64,000 nucleotides of DNA. Source: Pictodentalium vernedei. Its lineage: Eukaryota; Mollusca; Scaphopoda; Dentaliida; Dentaliidae. The position numbers and the translations under genes were made by a program. Shown here piece by piece: positions 42,620-54,000 of this stretch (its first letter is position 1; every line of letters starts with the position of its first letter). Where the stretch lies: assembly GCA_031216915.1 (NCBI GenBank), contig CM062297.1, positions 540,166,971 through 540,230,970 on the forward strand, given 5' to 3'. Under the pieces are notes generated by a model. The model did not search any database and had not been told where the DNA came from. It saw only the letters and a program-made list of their open reading frames with translations.

Positions 42620-42940
42620 GTTGCGCACGCCCGAGGGCAACTTCTGAAACAATCTTATTATTGTAAATTCCCCATTTCACCTACCATTTAGACTTTAATT
42701 CTCTGAGCTGAATCCCGATGTTCACTCGGCAACGACAAGACGTAAACTCCCCCAGAACCCGGACCTAACCGACAGACATGCGCAATAGGACAACGTCACA
42801 AAAACATGTAATAAGAAATGGAATGAATAATGGGTATAGAACAGGGACAGGTGATCATCTGCACGCAGAGATAAGTATTAAAGAAGGTAAGTATTTAAAG
42901 TGTCTGTATAAACATACGGAAAGCACTAGCGTTCGTCACA
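42620..42940 (-). repeat. 321-bp LTR (likely 5' LTR)
   Basis: On the minus strand TGTGACGAACGCTAG to GTGCGCAAC, the same length as 21175-21495. It interrupts a block (42941-43290) that in the other locus (21965-22325) continues as TTTCTAAACCCAGTTTAGG, so the insertion point lies in that repeat. Confidence 0.65.
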
Positions 42941-43290
42941 ATAGGTTTAGAAATCCCAACAGAACGATATGTTTAATGCGAATACTATTCCACATAAACC
43001 CCTGTTTGATGTTGCTAGGAAACGCGACGCATGAAAGTATTGTTAGCAGCGGGACACCCAAAGCGTGGGAAACATATCCCTGCTTTCATTTTTAAACAAT
43101 CTTAGAAACCCATCGTTAAAAAGGCCCTCACCAGAAACTATCCAGTGATGGTGTAAAAAATTGCGTGACTGCTATCATGGAAATAATTTGGCCAAAAAGG
43201 ATCTTCTGAAAGTTGTAACATTTTTTTCTGAGAGAAAAATACCCTTTCAGTTGAGAATCGAATATTTTTGAAAAGTCGCTTTTATGGGCT
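42941..43290 (-). repeat. Inverted copy of the 21965-22325 block
   Basis: Shared words on the opposite strand include GATATGTTTCCCACGCTTTGG, CATGCGTCGCGTTTCC and TTGAGAATCGAATATTTTTG (here in plus orientation). It is non-coding and belongs to the inverted-repeat unit described at 21670-22432. Confidence 0.85.
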
Positions 43291-43319
43291 AAATTACGGC
43301 AGCGTATTAGGGTCAGGAC

Positions 43320-43925
43320 CTTTTCATTTAATAAACTGTTTATACAGTTTAATAAACTGTTTCTACAGATTAATAAACTGTATTTACAGTTTAGTAAACT
43401 GTATTTACAGTTTATTACGAGACTGTTTTTACAGATTATTACGAGACTGTTTTTACAGTTTATTACGAGACTGTTTTTACAGATTAATAAACTGTATTTA
43501 CAGTTTAGTAAACTGTATTTACAGTTTATTACGAGACTGTTTTTACAGATTATTACGAGACTGTTTTTACAGTTTATTACGAGACTGTTTTTACAGATTA
43601 ATAACCTGTATTTACAGTTTATTAAACTGTATTTACAGTTTATTACGAGACTGTTTTTACAGATTATTACGAGACTGTTTTTACAGTTTATTACAAGACT
43701 GTTTTTACAGATTAATAAACTGTATTTACAGTTTAGTAAACTGTATTTACAGTTTATTGCGAGACTGTTTTTACAGATTATTATGAGACTGTTTTTACAG
43801 TTTATTACGAGACTGTTTTTACAGATTAATAAACTATTTTTACAGATTAGTAAACTGTATTTACAGATTATTAGGAGACTGTTTTTACAGTTTATTAGAA
43901 GACTGTTTTTACAAATTAATTAGCC
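43320..43925 (+). repeat. 114-bp higher-order satellite of ACTGTTTTTACAG units
   Basis: Two monomer types, 21 bp (ends AAACTGTATTTACAG) and 24 bp (ends GAGACTGTTTTTACAG), are arranged 21-21-24-24-24, giving a 114-bp period. The TTAATAAACTG or TTAATAACCTG marker recurs at about 43371, 43485, 43599, 43713 and 43827, exactly 114 apart. Each monomer contains a CTGT...ACAG dyad. The 172-codon frame through it (INCIYSLVN, LLRDCFYRL repeats) is a by-product of the monomer lengths. Confidence 0.92.
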
Positions 43926-44330
43926 ATTCGATTATTGGTTAGTAGTATAGCATGTACCCGATCGTGCGCTATTACCCGGACATTTGGGGAAGCTGCTAGT
44001 GTTAAATCCACATAGGAACCGGACTTTGTAGCAATTTTTCTGTGCGAAACTTCGGCGCCATCTGGCTAGATCCGACAAGTGGTATTCGTACTGCATATAT
44101 CGTATGCTATGATATGTATTGTGATATATGTAACCACAGGGCTATGGGTTTATTGTATGGGTATGTGGTAGAAAATTAACGGTGAAAGTGGGGTGTCTCG
44201 AAAAATAAATTTTCCGCGAAACGGTTGACTGTGGACGTCGTTACGGTATGATGGGCATCGTGACGTCAGAGAAACATTGACCGCTGTTGTTGTCTACTTT
44301 GCCGTCCGGTATGACGTTATTCGGGCCGGG
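43926..44330. other. Unassigned sequence
   Basis: Non-coding, no long frame, no partner seen in the window. Confidence 0.3.
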
Positions 44331-44541
44331 GTGTGTTGGAGTTCTCTTACTGGACTGATATCGTTGTATAGTAAGGGTGGTATATACCTTTCTAGGTATA
44401 CTATTAGCCATTGGCCTTGGTACTACTAATCGACCTTCATATTACCCTACGACTGGTATAGGTAGTACGTAATGCTAGGCAAACCAGTATTGTGGGGTGG
44501 GTTAATGCATGGTCGTCGTCTTGTGCGGTATTGAGAAATAG
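44331..44541 (+). repeat. Diverged tandem repeat (left of F1 copy 2)
   Basis: Contains GACTGGTATAGGTAGTACGT and GTAATGCTAGGCAAACCAGT, the unit that recurs several times at 50027-50870. The array was one piece before F1 copy 2 inserted at 44542-50013. Confidence 0.75.
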
Positions 44542-44788
44542 TTTAAACAATATTTACTCAGTAATTAACATGTGTGTACATTTCACAATAACATATGGAT
44601 AACAAAAAATATGAACAACACTAGTTACAAGAGTATACACACGATAAGGAAAGCAGAATACTATGTATAAGAGAGATTCGACAGAAAGCTAAAGCTTATG
44701 TAAGTCGTCTCCATATCATCTTATAACGTACTCCTGTAGGTGGTTCAGGTCAGCGGAAGAACCCACACGTCATCACATGACAGACGAG

Positions 44789-44808
44789 CCCCCCCCCCCC
44801 CCCCCCCC
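44789..44808 (+). repeat. Run of 20 C in the F1 copy 2 3' UTR
   Basis: Absent from the corresponding place in copy 3 (about 59425). Part of the recurrent poly(G/C) pattern. Confidence 0.8.
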
Positions 44809-45369
44809 TCTCCTCGATTGTACCTTGGGTTACAATTTACATACTACGATTGGAGATCAAGTGGGATAAGCGTCACATGATAACAGATACAGTGTAGAGG
44901 AAGGCGCCTCGACCGCCAGGTAATGCCGTGTGAGATTGTTTAAACTCCAAGGTGAAATGAAAGGAAAGGAAGAAGAGTTGAGAAGAGAACTTATAAACTG
45001 AGAGATGAAGAAGTGAAAAAGTAAATAATATGACGATATCAGCTTGAATACATGATAGATAGAGATTATCACCGTTAAGCGGATGCAAAAAAGCATGCAT
45101 CGAAGTCATGCCCAGGCTTCCAATAACAGCTCACGATGAGTCGAGGACATATCATGATAACTTCTAGTTCACTTAGTTGCAAGTCGGGTGTAAGTAGACC
45201 TCGAGGTGTTAGGAGTTGAAAGACATGGGAGGGAATTCCACAACAAACATTGGTCAATGGGTCCTATTATGCCAGCTAAACCAAACTTGTTTGATGCTCT
45301 GAACAGTCGCGATTTCAGTACTGACTTTTCACAAGGAACAGTGGTCGCGGTGCAGTTTTGAGTTCCGAC

Positions 45370-47682
45370 TTATTCGAAACGCTTGCTTGACAAGATGAAG
45401 TCATGTACCACTTCAAAAATTAGACGGTTGTCATCGTTATTCAAGAATTCAGAGCCAAACAGAAGCATGGGTGTGTCGGCTACGTGTTTATAAGTGATTG
45501 TCGAAAAGGTGGGAGTTGAGACTACTACAATGCGTCCGCAGTCTGCAGTGGTATATTTGAGCCCTGTGCGATTTAGCATTACTATAGAACTTTGGTGGTC
45601 TTTGGTTACCATTACTGAGAAACGTTTTAAAGTTAATCAGTGATGAGTTCTCCCGGACAGGTAACGGTACTTTATTCCATTGGTCAGTAACGCTGGGGAT
45701 AAAAGAAGACTAATACAGTTGCGTTTGGCAGAAAGGTACTCGATGGTTTTGACTGGATCGGAGACTATGTAATGAGTTCGTCGATGAAATAAGTGGAGGG
45801 ACTTTGTTGGAAATATATGGGGTGACATATGATGATACATTTTTAAGAACTGAATTAATTTGTATTTACGGCGTCTTTCTTGCAGGGATTCCCACCGTGT
45901 TTCCGAATATAACAAGGACTTACTGGCACTAACTGTTGCTCCAGTGATGATTCTTGCTGCTGCAATTTGTATTTTTTCGAGTTCTGCGACATTTGTCACA
46001 GAACAATTATCCCAGACAGTGTCCTCGTATTCGAGAAGAGGCCTAATAAAGGCAAAATATATTTTTTCCAGGACACAGCGATCAATGTTAAGTTTATGCC
46101 TTCTCAACATGCCAATGCGAGACCAGGATTTGGCGCAAATGTGGTCAATGTGGTTGGTCCATGTACATGTATTATTTAGTACGAGTCCTAAGTGTTTGTG
46201 GTCAGAAACTTCAGATACCTGTGTGCCACTTAAATATAATGGTGGGTGAGAGTTGGGATTGCTTTTACGTGATATACACATACTTTCTGTTTTATTGGGA
46301 TTGAACTCGACCAACCATGTTTTGGCCCAGTGTTCGATTGAAGCCAAATCGTTATTGATTATATCCGCGGCTTGCTCCGGGTTTTCAATAACTAGATATA
46401 AGGACGTATCATCTGCGAAGAGGCGAATACTACCGAGTAAGTCAGTGGTCATATCGTTTATGTATATCAAAAACAGTAGTGGTCCGAGTATAGACCCCTG
46501 AGGTACACCGGCATTGACTGGTCTCCATGACGATGTCTCCGAGGCTATCACAACTCGCTGCGACCTATCCACAAGATACGATTTCAAAAATAAAAGTAGT
46601 TCACCTGAGATACCAATACTCTCCAACTTGTGGATAAGACCAGCATGCCATACCTTATCAAACGCCTTGCTAACATCACAAAATACCACCCTAACTTCTT
46701 TGCCTTCATCAAGCGCACGACAGAATTCGTCATAAATGTCAGTTAGTTGAAGGACGGTTGAATCTCTAGGAGTAAAACCTGACTGAAATTGACGGAGAAT
46801 ATTATTTTCACTCAAAAACTCCCACAGGCGTTTGAAGACACATTTTTTAAATAATTTACCAACACAGCTGATCAACGATATCGGACGATAATTAGTGACT
46901 AAGTTTGAGGGTTGTTTTTTTTTCAAAATTGGAGAGACATTTGCCTTTTTCCACAATGAAGGAAAGTAGGAATTATTCAGTAATATGTTGAATAAAATTG
47001 AGAGTGGTTCGCAGAGAGAGGATTTACATTCTTTTAGAAGACGGGGGCTTATTTGATCGGGACCTGACGCCTCAGACACCTTTAACGACTTCATAGCGGC
47101 ATATACTTCACTGCAGTGTAGGGTGATACTATCAATGCGTTGGGAAACATGGGATGGTGGATCTGGTAAGCGAGCATTCGAGTCATCAACTGTCGATATA
47201 GAGCAGAAGTATTCGTTGAATACATCAGCTTTCTCATCATTTGAAGAATATATTTTGTTTTGATGAATAAGGGTGGGAATTGCTGTTGCGTTACATTTAC
47301 CGATTAAGTTTTTTAGGGTCTTCCACCACAGTGAAGCTGGGGTTTCGTTACTTCTCAGTGTGGACTGGATTTTTGCAAGATGTTGGGCTTTAGCATTCCT
47401 GATGGCCGATACAACCTCATTCCGTTTAAGTTTATATTTGGCCCAGGCGTAAGGGAGGTTGATGCGTTTAGCAATGCGATACAGGCGTTTTCTCTGTGTC
47501 ATTAATAGTCTTATTTCATTATGCATCCATTTCGGTTGTTCGACTCTCGCCGTAATAAATTTGTTAGGTATATGTTTGGATGCAATATCGAGTATTTTAT
47601 CAATGAAATTGGTGACTATGGTATCGAGACATAGGGTGTCAAAAATGGAATTCCAGTCTGCTTTTGAGAAAGCCTCGTTCAA
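45370..47682 (-). pseudogene. F1 copy 2: reverse transcriptase and truncated C terminus
   Basis: The main frame (47682-45637) encodes the linker WMHNEIRLLMTQRKRLYRIA, NYRPISLISCVGKLFKKCVF, VFCDVSKAFDKVWHAG (A), NAGVPQGSILGPLLFLIYIN (B), RLFADDTSLYL (C), WLVEFNPNKTESM and YEDTVWDNCSV. A frameshift near 45700 ends it prematurely. The remaining C-terminal residues (LLFGSEFLNNDDNRLIFEVV) follow after a deletion that removes the CQCGERETTDHFFFHC region present in copy 3. The RT core itself looks intact. The frame relation to the endonuclease is broken by the G run at 47732-47749. Confidence 0.92.
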
Positions 47683-48478
47683 TTCATCATACTTACCCTG
47701 AGAGTAAAGCCATATCCTCCTGCGGAAATAAGGGGGGGGGGGGGGGGGGTTGGTTTCAGAAATTCGATTTCAATTGAAATTGGGCAATGATAGCGGGCCA
47801 TGTCTGGAATAATTGGTTCGAGGACTTCACATGTTTTCACGTTGATTGTATCACTGACAGCAAAGAGATCTAACAATGAAGCGGATGTTTCAGTAAAACA
47901 AGTTGGTTCACTCACAAGTTGTCCGAGGTTGAAGTAATTGATTATTTCAGAAAAGCTACTTCTCAGGGATCCCATTTGGTTGTCATTGAAATCACCCGTG
48001 ATCATTAGGTTACCAACTGACGTATCTCTAGCTTTTTCGATGGAGGCTGATATGGCATCCCATGTATCTGGGGGACTGTTTGGTGGACGGTAAAATACTC
48101 CTAATAATAACGACCTACCCCGTTTAGTAAATACTTCAGCCCATAGGCACTCCATATTCGGCATATCAAGATCCGATCTGTGTCGAAACGAGATGCCGTC
48201 TTTTATGTAAATGGCAACCCCACCTCCCCTTGACGAACGATTGAATCACAATGGTTTATGGAACCCATGAAGTTGGACATCGGATGAGGTATCATTGTTC
48301 TGAAGCCATGTCTCACTGAAAGCCACAATATCAAATGATTCAAATTCACATTGTACAATATCTAGTTTAGGTTTAAGGCTCTGAATGTTAAGATGAACTA
48401 TTTTTAAAGTTTCTTGATTGTGATCTGAGTTAATAGAATTTGGACCAGGGTTGGTTTCAATGTCACCTGATAATAATA
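47679..48478 (-). pseudogene. F1 copy 2: 2A-like peptide and endonuclease domain
   Basis: In one frame from about 48500 downward: VISLLLSGDIETNPGP (2A-like motif, NPGP at 48441-48452), then IVHLNIQSLKPK, VAFSETW (catalytic E), a TGA near 48247, GGGVAIYIKDG, LLGVFYRPPN, MITGDFNDNQMG (D, N) and LLDLFAVSD. The last endonuclease block MARYHCPIS stands in for the usual SDH. The frame then runs into an 18-base G run. Only the one stop separates the 2A motif from the rest. No in-frame ATG lies close upstream of the motif, and a TGA is about 20 codons before it, so the natural start is unclear. Confidence 0.9.
47732..47749 (+). repeat. Run of 18 G at the endonuclease-linker boundary of F1 copy 2
   Basis: The endonuclease frame (codons starting at 48470 minus multiples of 3) and the RT frame (47682) differ, and the change falls at this run. 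Confidence 0.8.
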
Positions 48479-48488
48479 AACTTATGAC
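48441..48488 (-). other. 2A-like translational recoding motif
   Basis: Encodes VISLLLSGDIETNPGP, matching the DxExNPGP consensus preceded by a hydrophobic stretch. In known 2A peptides the ribosome skips the Gly-Pro bond, releasing the upstream peptide. 2A motifs at the N terminus of non-LTR retrotransposon proteins are known from other invertebrates. Confidence 0.8.
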
Positions 48489-50013
48489 CGAACGGAAAAA
48501 ACGACGTCAATAGAACCAATGCAGTTAGAACGTTTAGTAATGGCCTAGCCTTCGAGACAATCAAACAATTTGAACGATGTGGAGTTGGTTCAGTGGAATC
48601 TACACTGAGAGGAGTAATAAACACATTTGATTGCCCAATGAACAAGGCAAACATTGCAGTGAAGCTTTTATACATCTCAGCTCCACTGAGACGCAAGAGC
48701 AAGTAAATTAAGATGCATGGAGATCTATCTTTCGGCAGACAATGCCTTAAGCTTCTAGAATAAACTGTAAGGTTGTTATTTCCCATTCGGGCACGGTATA
48801 GTTCAAGAGAACACATGAAGTGTAGTTGTAGTATCGGAATTAAACTGTATTCAAGCTGGTATGAAAAGAATTGGCGTAGATTAGAGAAGAGAGTGTTGGA
48901 GTTTAAGACTAGAAAGTAAAGGTTACAAAAGGACACTAAAAAAGATTAAAGTAATAAAGTATATACAAGGTAACTTGAGTGTTTAAAATGGGGTGGAGTT
49001 TCTAGACTCCCTCAACAAAGTCAAAAATGATCTATTTACACATAAAGGAATATCAGTATGAGATGATGAGTTGAATGGCTACACTTTAGGCCTAAATATT
49101 GATTTCGACTTCACTCATTTCCGATAAAGGAATGTCAATGGGAAGTGCGAGATGCACAAGATTCATCAAGAATTATATATACCATTGTACCAAACAGTGA
49201 CACTGACAACAGGAGCGGCACGCCCTTCCTACCACGAAAGTGTCGAAAGTTGGCTGGAAGAAAGCGCCGCTACTTTTGTATTACATTCAACAATGGCATG
49301 GAGGAGGGTGGACCCACCCCTAATAATAGATCCATCTTGCAACAAATACGCTAACACGGATACGAGAGAAAGAAATTGCAGGACCAGCATTTGCAAGAGG
49401 GAATTAAGGGAGTTCCACCCGTGGTTGATGTATCTGGTGCAACCCTACGTCAACACTTAGATATGGTTCGCCTGTTTCCAATTAATTGTACCCAAACGGG
49501 AGCCGCAACAATATCTTCGCAAAATACTCTGACGTAACAATATGACGCAATTATGGAAATTTACGGAAGGACGGAGAAAACATTATTTCGATTGAGTCAC
49601 GATTGATTCAGCTGCAATTATAGAATGGCTGTGACCCTAAATATTAACGATTGCCTGTGTGTACTTCGCTTATAAAATAGGGGTGTCACACTTACACAGA
49701 TACAGTTCGATATGTTTGGACTGGTTCACACTGTCGGGGAGGAGGAAAGACAACTTCGATCGGGTCGCGACACAGTCCCCATCCGATTGAGTTTGTCTGA
49801 CATCACAATCACAGTAATGCATCATGATTGATTCAGCTGCAGTCATGGAATACCTATGACACGAAATATTAACGATTGCATGTGTATACTACGCATATAC
49901 ACTAGGAGTGTCACAGATACATGTACTTAGATTTCGATATGTTTGGACTGGCAAACATCGTTAGGAAGGAGGAAAGATAACTTCGATTGGTTCGAGACAC
50001 AGTTCACATTCGA
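48489..50013 (-). promoter_or_regulatory. Long 5' leader of F1 copy 2 with repeated unit
   Basis: About 1.5 kb of mostly non-coding sequence lies upstream of the 2A motif. At 49601-49825 and 49826-50013 the same unit occurs twice (GATTGATTCAGCTGCA, ATTAACGATTGC, ATATGTTTGGACTGG words), with a 225-bp period and a partial outer copy. Repeated 5' monomers act as internal promoters in some non-LTR elements; promoter activity here is an inference. A 157-codon frame at 48936-48463 (hydrophobic near its end) overlaps the 2A region in another frame; I cannot tell whether it is an ORF1 remnant. Confidence 0.6.
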
Positions 50014-50026
50014 TATTGAGAAATAG

Positions 50027-50870
50027 CACTCGGTGGTTTGGATTTGCAGTAGAGTATAGCCGTTGTATATCACTGTAGATCCCATCTTAACCCTTAGTGT
50101 ATCAGCCCCTCGTTTGCATCGTACTATCCCATGACTGGTATAGGTAGTATGTAATTCTGGGACAGGCAGTATTGTAGGATGGGTGGGGTAATACATGGCC
50201 GCCTAGTGTGGAAGTATAGAGTGTACGCTCCACACCCTTACAGGTCCCATGTTAGCCCTTCGTGCTATTAATCCACCTAATGCTTCAAATTATCTTATGA
50301 CTGGAAAAGATGGTACGTATTGTTAGGACAAGCGTTATTGTGGGTAGGGGTAGGACCTGGTAGTTTAAAAAGGTAGTAGTGCCATTATCCACTCAGGACG
50401 GTGTGCTGGCTAACAAATGGTATAGGTATTACGTAATGCTAGGCCAAGCAGCATTGTTGGTTAGAGGTAATACATGGCTGTCTAGTCAGGTTGTGTAGGA
50501 TGTGTTGTTTGTTCCCCTGCTGGTTCAATCTCTGCCCTTGGTGCTAGTAATCGGTCTAATACTTCATATTATCCTATAACTGGTATAGGTAGAACGTAAT
50601 GCTAGGCCAAGCGCTTTTGTGGGCGAGGGTAATGCCTTGTTGTGTAGTGCAGTATAATAGTATGGACGGCATATACCTATTTTAGTTCCCATCTTAACCC
50701 TTGGAACCACAGTCCACCAGGGACAATGTACTATCCCACATATGGTATAGGTAGTATGTAATGTAGTGTTGTGTGGTCTATGCTTGGTTTCAAGTCTCCT
50801 AGCAGGGCACGGATGGTCCTTTGACATTCTAAGACTTGGCCTATAGGTCGTGATATGTGACAGTTAGTAT
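50027..50870 (+). repeat. Diverged tandem repeat array, about 150-180-bp unit
   Basis: At least five diverged units with the words CTGGTATAGGTAGTAYGTAAT, GGCCAAGC, TATTGTGGG and GTAATACATGGC. It continues the array at 44331-44541. Confidence 0.75.
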
Positions 50871-50993
50871 GCCTACAATAGTGCTTCAAGTCGGTAGTAA
50901 TGGCACAACGATAGAAGAAGATTATAGTATAGAGGACTACAGAAGAAGCTAATCATAGCACAGAAAGCTGAAACCGATGGTAAGATCACCTGT
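50871..50993. other. Short unassigned spacer before F2 beta copy 2
   Basis: AGAAGA-rich sequence without a gene; it ends CCTGTATGTAAT, where the (TTA)n tail of the beta element begins. Confidence 0.4.
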
Positions 50994-51056
50994 ATGTAAT
51001 AATAATAACTCTTTGGCCAGCCGCTGATTTGTCGCGGTCCTCATAAGAGAAGGCCA

Positions 51057-54000
51057 TCATTCCCCCTGCACCCCACCCCCTCTTCCCCTCCTCTCCTCCC
51101 AGCATTCAGATATAAACTGCTTAATAGTGTCCCTCACTTCCTCTTTTTCAATTTCTTCAATAAGCATTCCTACCCTCTCCCTCGTGTCCCCCTTCAGCCA
51201 TCTATCCTTTGTTTCTTCACCCCACTTCTGCATTATTCTTCCAGTAAATTTTATTCTATGAGGTATATACTGTGGGCATTCCAAGAGAAAATGTTCCAGG
51301 GTCTCCACTACTCCAGAGTGGCACATTTGGCATCCCTTTTCCCCATCTCTCCCAATTTTTCCCCGAAGCTCCAGTGATCTTGATCTCAGTTTGAACAGCA
51401 GTGACCCTCCAAAGGTGCCATCTAGGTACTTCTCAAAGGTTGGCTTTTCTTTATATTGTAACCCCTGCAGTGATCTTTCCACGCTAACCCCTGCTCGCCA
51501 GTTTCGATTGCAATCTTCCATGACTCTCTCTTTGACAAACCTTTTGCCTTCTTTCATTCCTACTTCTATGTTTGTGACCTCTATAGAGTAATTGTCCATT
51601 AGTTCCCTCACATGTTTTGACCACCCCGTATCTATATTAGAATTCCAAATGGTATCGAGCATCAATTTGCACCACCGGTTGTCAGGCAGGTTTCTCAAGT
51701 AGTTAAAGTAACACAGTTTTCCCAAATCTACCCTGTCCTTGATTTTCATCCACCCAAGCTCCCCCCTTACTGCTTCCAAAGCTGCAGCATTACTCGACCC
51801 TGTTATCCATCTGCCGGCATCATTCTGAGTACTTTCCAACTTCTTAATAACGGTTTGGTTTAATGGAATCACGTCCGTGCCATACGTTATACTTGGTAAA
51901 CCCACCCTCTCCCACAGTGTTTTCCCCACAAAGACCTTGTTGAAACTATTTTTCCCTAAAAGTTTTAGTTGGTTCAGAATTCTTTTCCCCTTCAGAATCA
52001 GTTTGGCTGAGTAATTTCTGTACACCCCTCTTCCCGTTATATTTATGCTTACCCCTAGATACTCATACTCTCCCGTTTCTCCTACAGCGATTTGTTTGCT
52101 TTCCCCTTCGGGGATTGAGAACTCCCCCACTCTCCATCTCTTCGTCATATCTACCTTGCGTCCAACGGGTATTACCTTGCTTTTATTTTCATTTAGTTCG
52201 AGCCGCCAAGTGTTCCCATATCTACCAACAATTTCCAGCAATTTCTCTAGCCCCTGTTCAGTTCTAGACATTAACACCATGTCGTCCGCAAAGAATAAGC
52301 CTGGTATCTTTATGTCTCCAACATTTCCCCCCTCCGCACTCTGAATTAGTTCATCCCCTAAATCTTTAACATACAATGCAAACAAAATCGGTGAAAAGAT
52401 ACACCCCTGCTTGAGGCCTATATCCATAGGGACTCGTTTTGTAGTGATACTCCCTAGACTGAGTTGGCTTTGCACATCTGTATACAGTGCTTTCATGATT
52501 CCCACAAAGTCACCCCCCCCCCCCCCCAGTCCGATGCCCTCGAGCTTTCGCCACATACCTTCCCTCCACACTCGGTCGTACGCTTTTTTCACATCTAGAA
52601 ATGCCAGAAACATCTTTTTCTTTTCAGCCTTTGTTGATTCTATCAGTTGGGTGAGTGTAAATAGGTGATCAGTGACTCCTCGTCCTTTCCTGAAACCATT
52701 TTGAATTTCTCCTAAAAAACCTTTCTCTTCAATAACTTCCTCTAGTCTACCGTATATGACCTTACAGAATGCTTTTCCGATGTTACTACTAACTGATATC
52801 CCCCTATAGTTATCTAGAACTTCCTCATTCCCCTTTTTGTGTATGAACGACACCTTACTTTCCCTCCACTCTCTGGGAACCTCTTGCTTTCGCAGAGCCA
52901 GGTTGAAAAGGTTTGTCAGGACTTCAATAAGTGCCTCCCCTCCATTTTTGAGGAATTCGTTCGGAATTTCATCAGTCCCTCCCGCTTTACCATTTTTTAA
53001 TTTCGAGACCACGTTCCGCACTTCTTCTGCCGTTATTTCGCTACATACACGATTGGATAGGTACTCCTCCACCAGTGTATTTCTTTTTGGTGGGGACCCA
53101 CTGCCCCATCGCCTATCGTTTATCTTTTCCCAGTGCTTGATTAACTCTGAAGCGATACGGCCTTTATCTTCTGTACTTTCCCCATCCACTTTGATACTCT
53201 GCACACTACTTTTCCCCCGTTTATTTACCCAGTTCCAAAATACGTTTGAGCTCGAACCCCCTGTTTTCTTTATTGTTCTGGCAAGACTGCAATTGCGCTC
53301 CTTCCTATTATTATTCTTTATCTCATTCACCTTTTTCCGTGCCAGTTCATATTCTCCTTTCATTAGTCTCGTGTCATTGTTATCCACCCCTTTAAGCTTC
53401 CTACTTCTTCTGTAAGCAGCGCATTTTACCTTCCTTTCTTTTATAGCCTTTTTCAGTCCCTCGTTAACCCTGTATCCAAGCTCTCTCGTTGGGACCCTCA
53501 CCCTTCCTATACAATCCTTCCCTGCCTCTGTTAGGCTATTTACTATGCCATCTGAAATACTCTGGACATTTGCATCCCTAGGTATACACTCAAGACTTGG
53601 TTTTAGTTTTTCCCGAAACTGCTTCCAGTCGGCTCCTTATTGTAGTCCCCAAACTTCCTTGAAGGTATTTCTGTCTCTATTCGTCTTTTTGCCCATAATC
53701 TTAACTGTTATCAGGTTGTGATCACTACCCAAGTCATTTTTTCCCTCGTCATCTATTTCTACATCTATGACCTCCCTCCATACGCTAACGTCAGTGAGTA
53801 TATAATCAATTATTGTTTTCTTATCGTTCCTCTCCCAGGTCCATTTACCCTTACATTTCGCATCCCTGTTCAGGATCTTTAAACCAAGCTCTTTTGATAG
53901 GTCCAACATCTTCCTCCCATTCGTGTTAATTTTCCTATCACCTCCCTGTATGCCCTCCTCCTTATCCCCGATGTGCCCATTGAAGTCCCCCATTAGGACA

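Larger units (their letters stand above)
44542..50013 (-). mobile_element. F1 full-length element, copy 2, with 13-bp target duplication
   Basis: Direct repeats TATTGAGAAATAG at 44529-44541 and 50014-50026 flank a 5.47-kb minus-strand element that starts with a repeated 5' leader and ends at GTTTAAAC. The flanks belong to the same tandem array, confirming a single insertion. The coding order is 2A-like leader, endonuclease, RT, C-terminal region. Breaks include one TGA in the endonuclease, a frameshift at an 18-base G run, and a roughly 100-bp deletion near 45493 that removes the C-terminal zinc-binding motif. Confidence 0.93.

Noticed and set aside
43268-43786. 172-codon frame with NCIYSLVN / LLRDCFYRL repeats as a repeat protein
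   Set aside because: It is a by-product of 21- and 24-bp satellite monomers, both multiples of three; it starts and ends inside the array.
43926-44330. tRNA-like or SINE promoter boxes
   Set aside because: Looked for A/B-box-like words with a paired cloverleaf; nothing convincing by eye.
48463-48936. 157-codon frame as an F1 ORF1
   Set aside because: It overlaps the 2A region in another frame and shows no RNA-binding, zinc or esterase motif. Kept only as a remark in the 5' leader entry.
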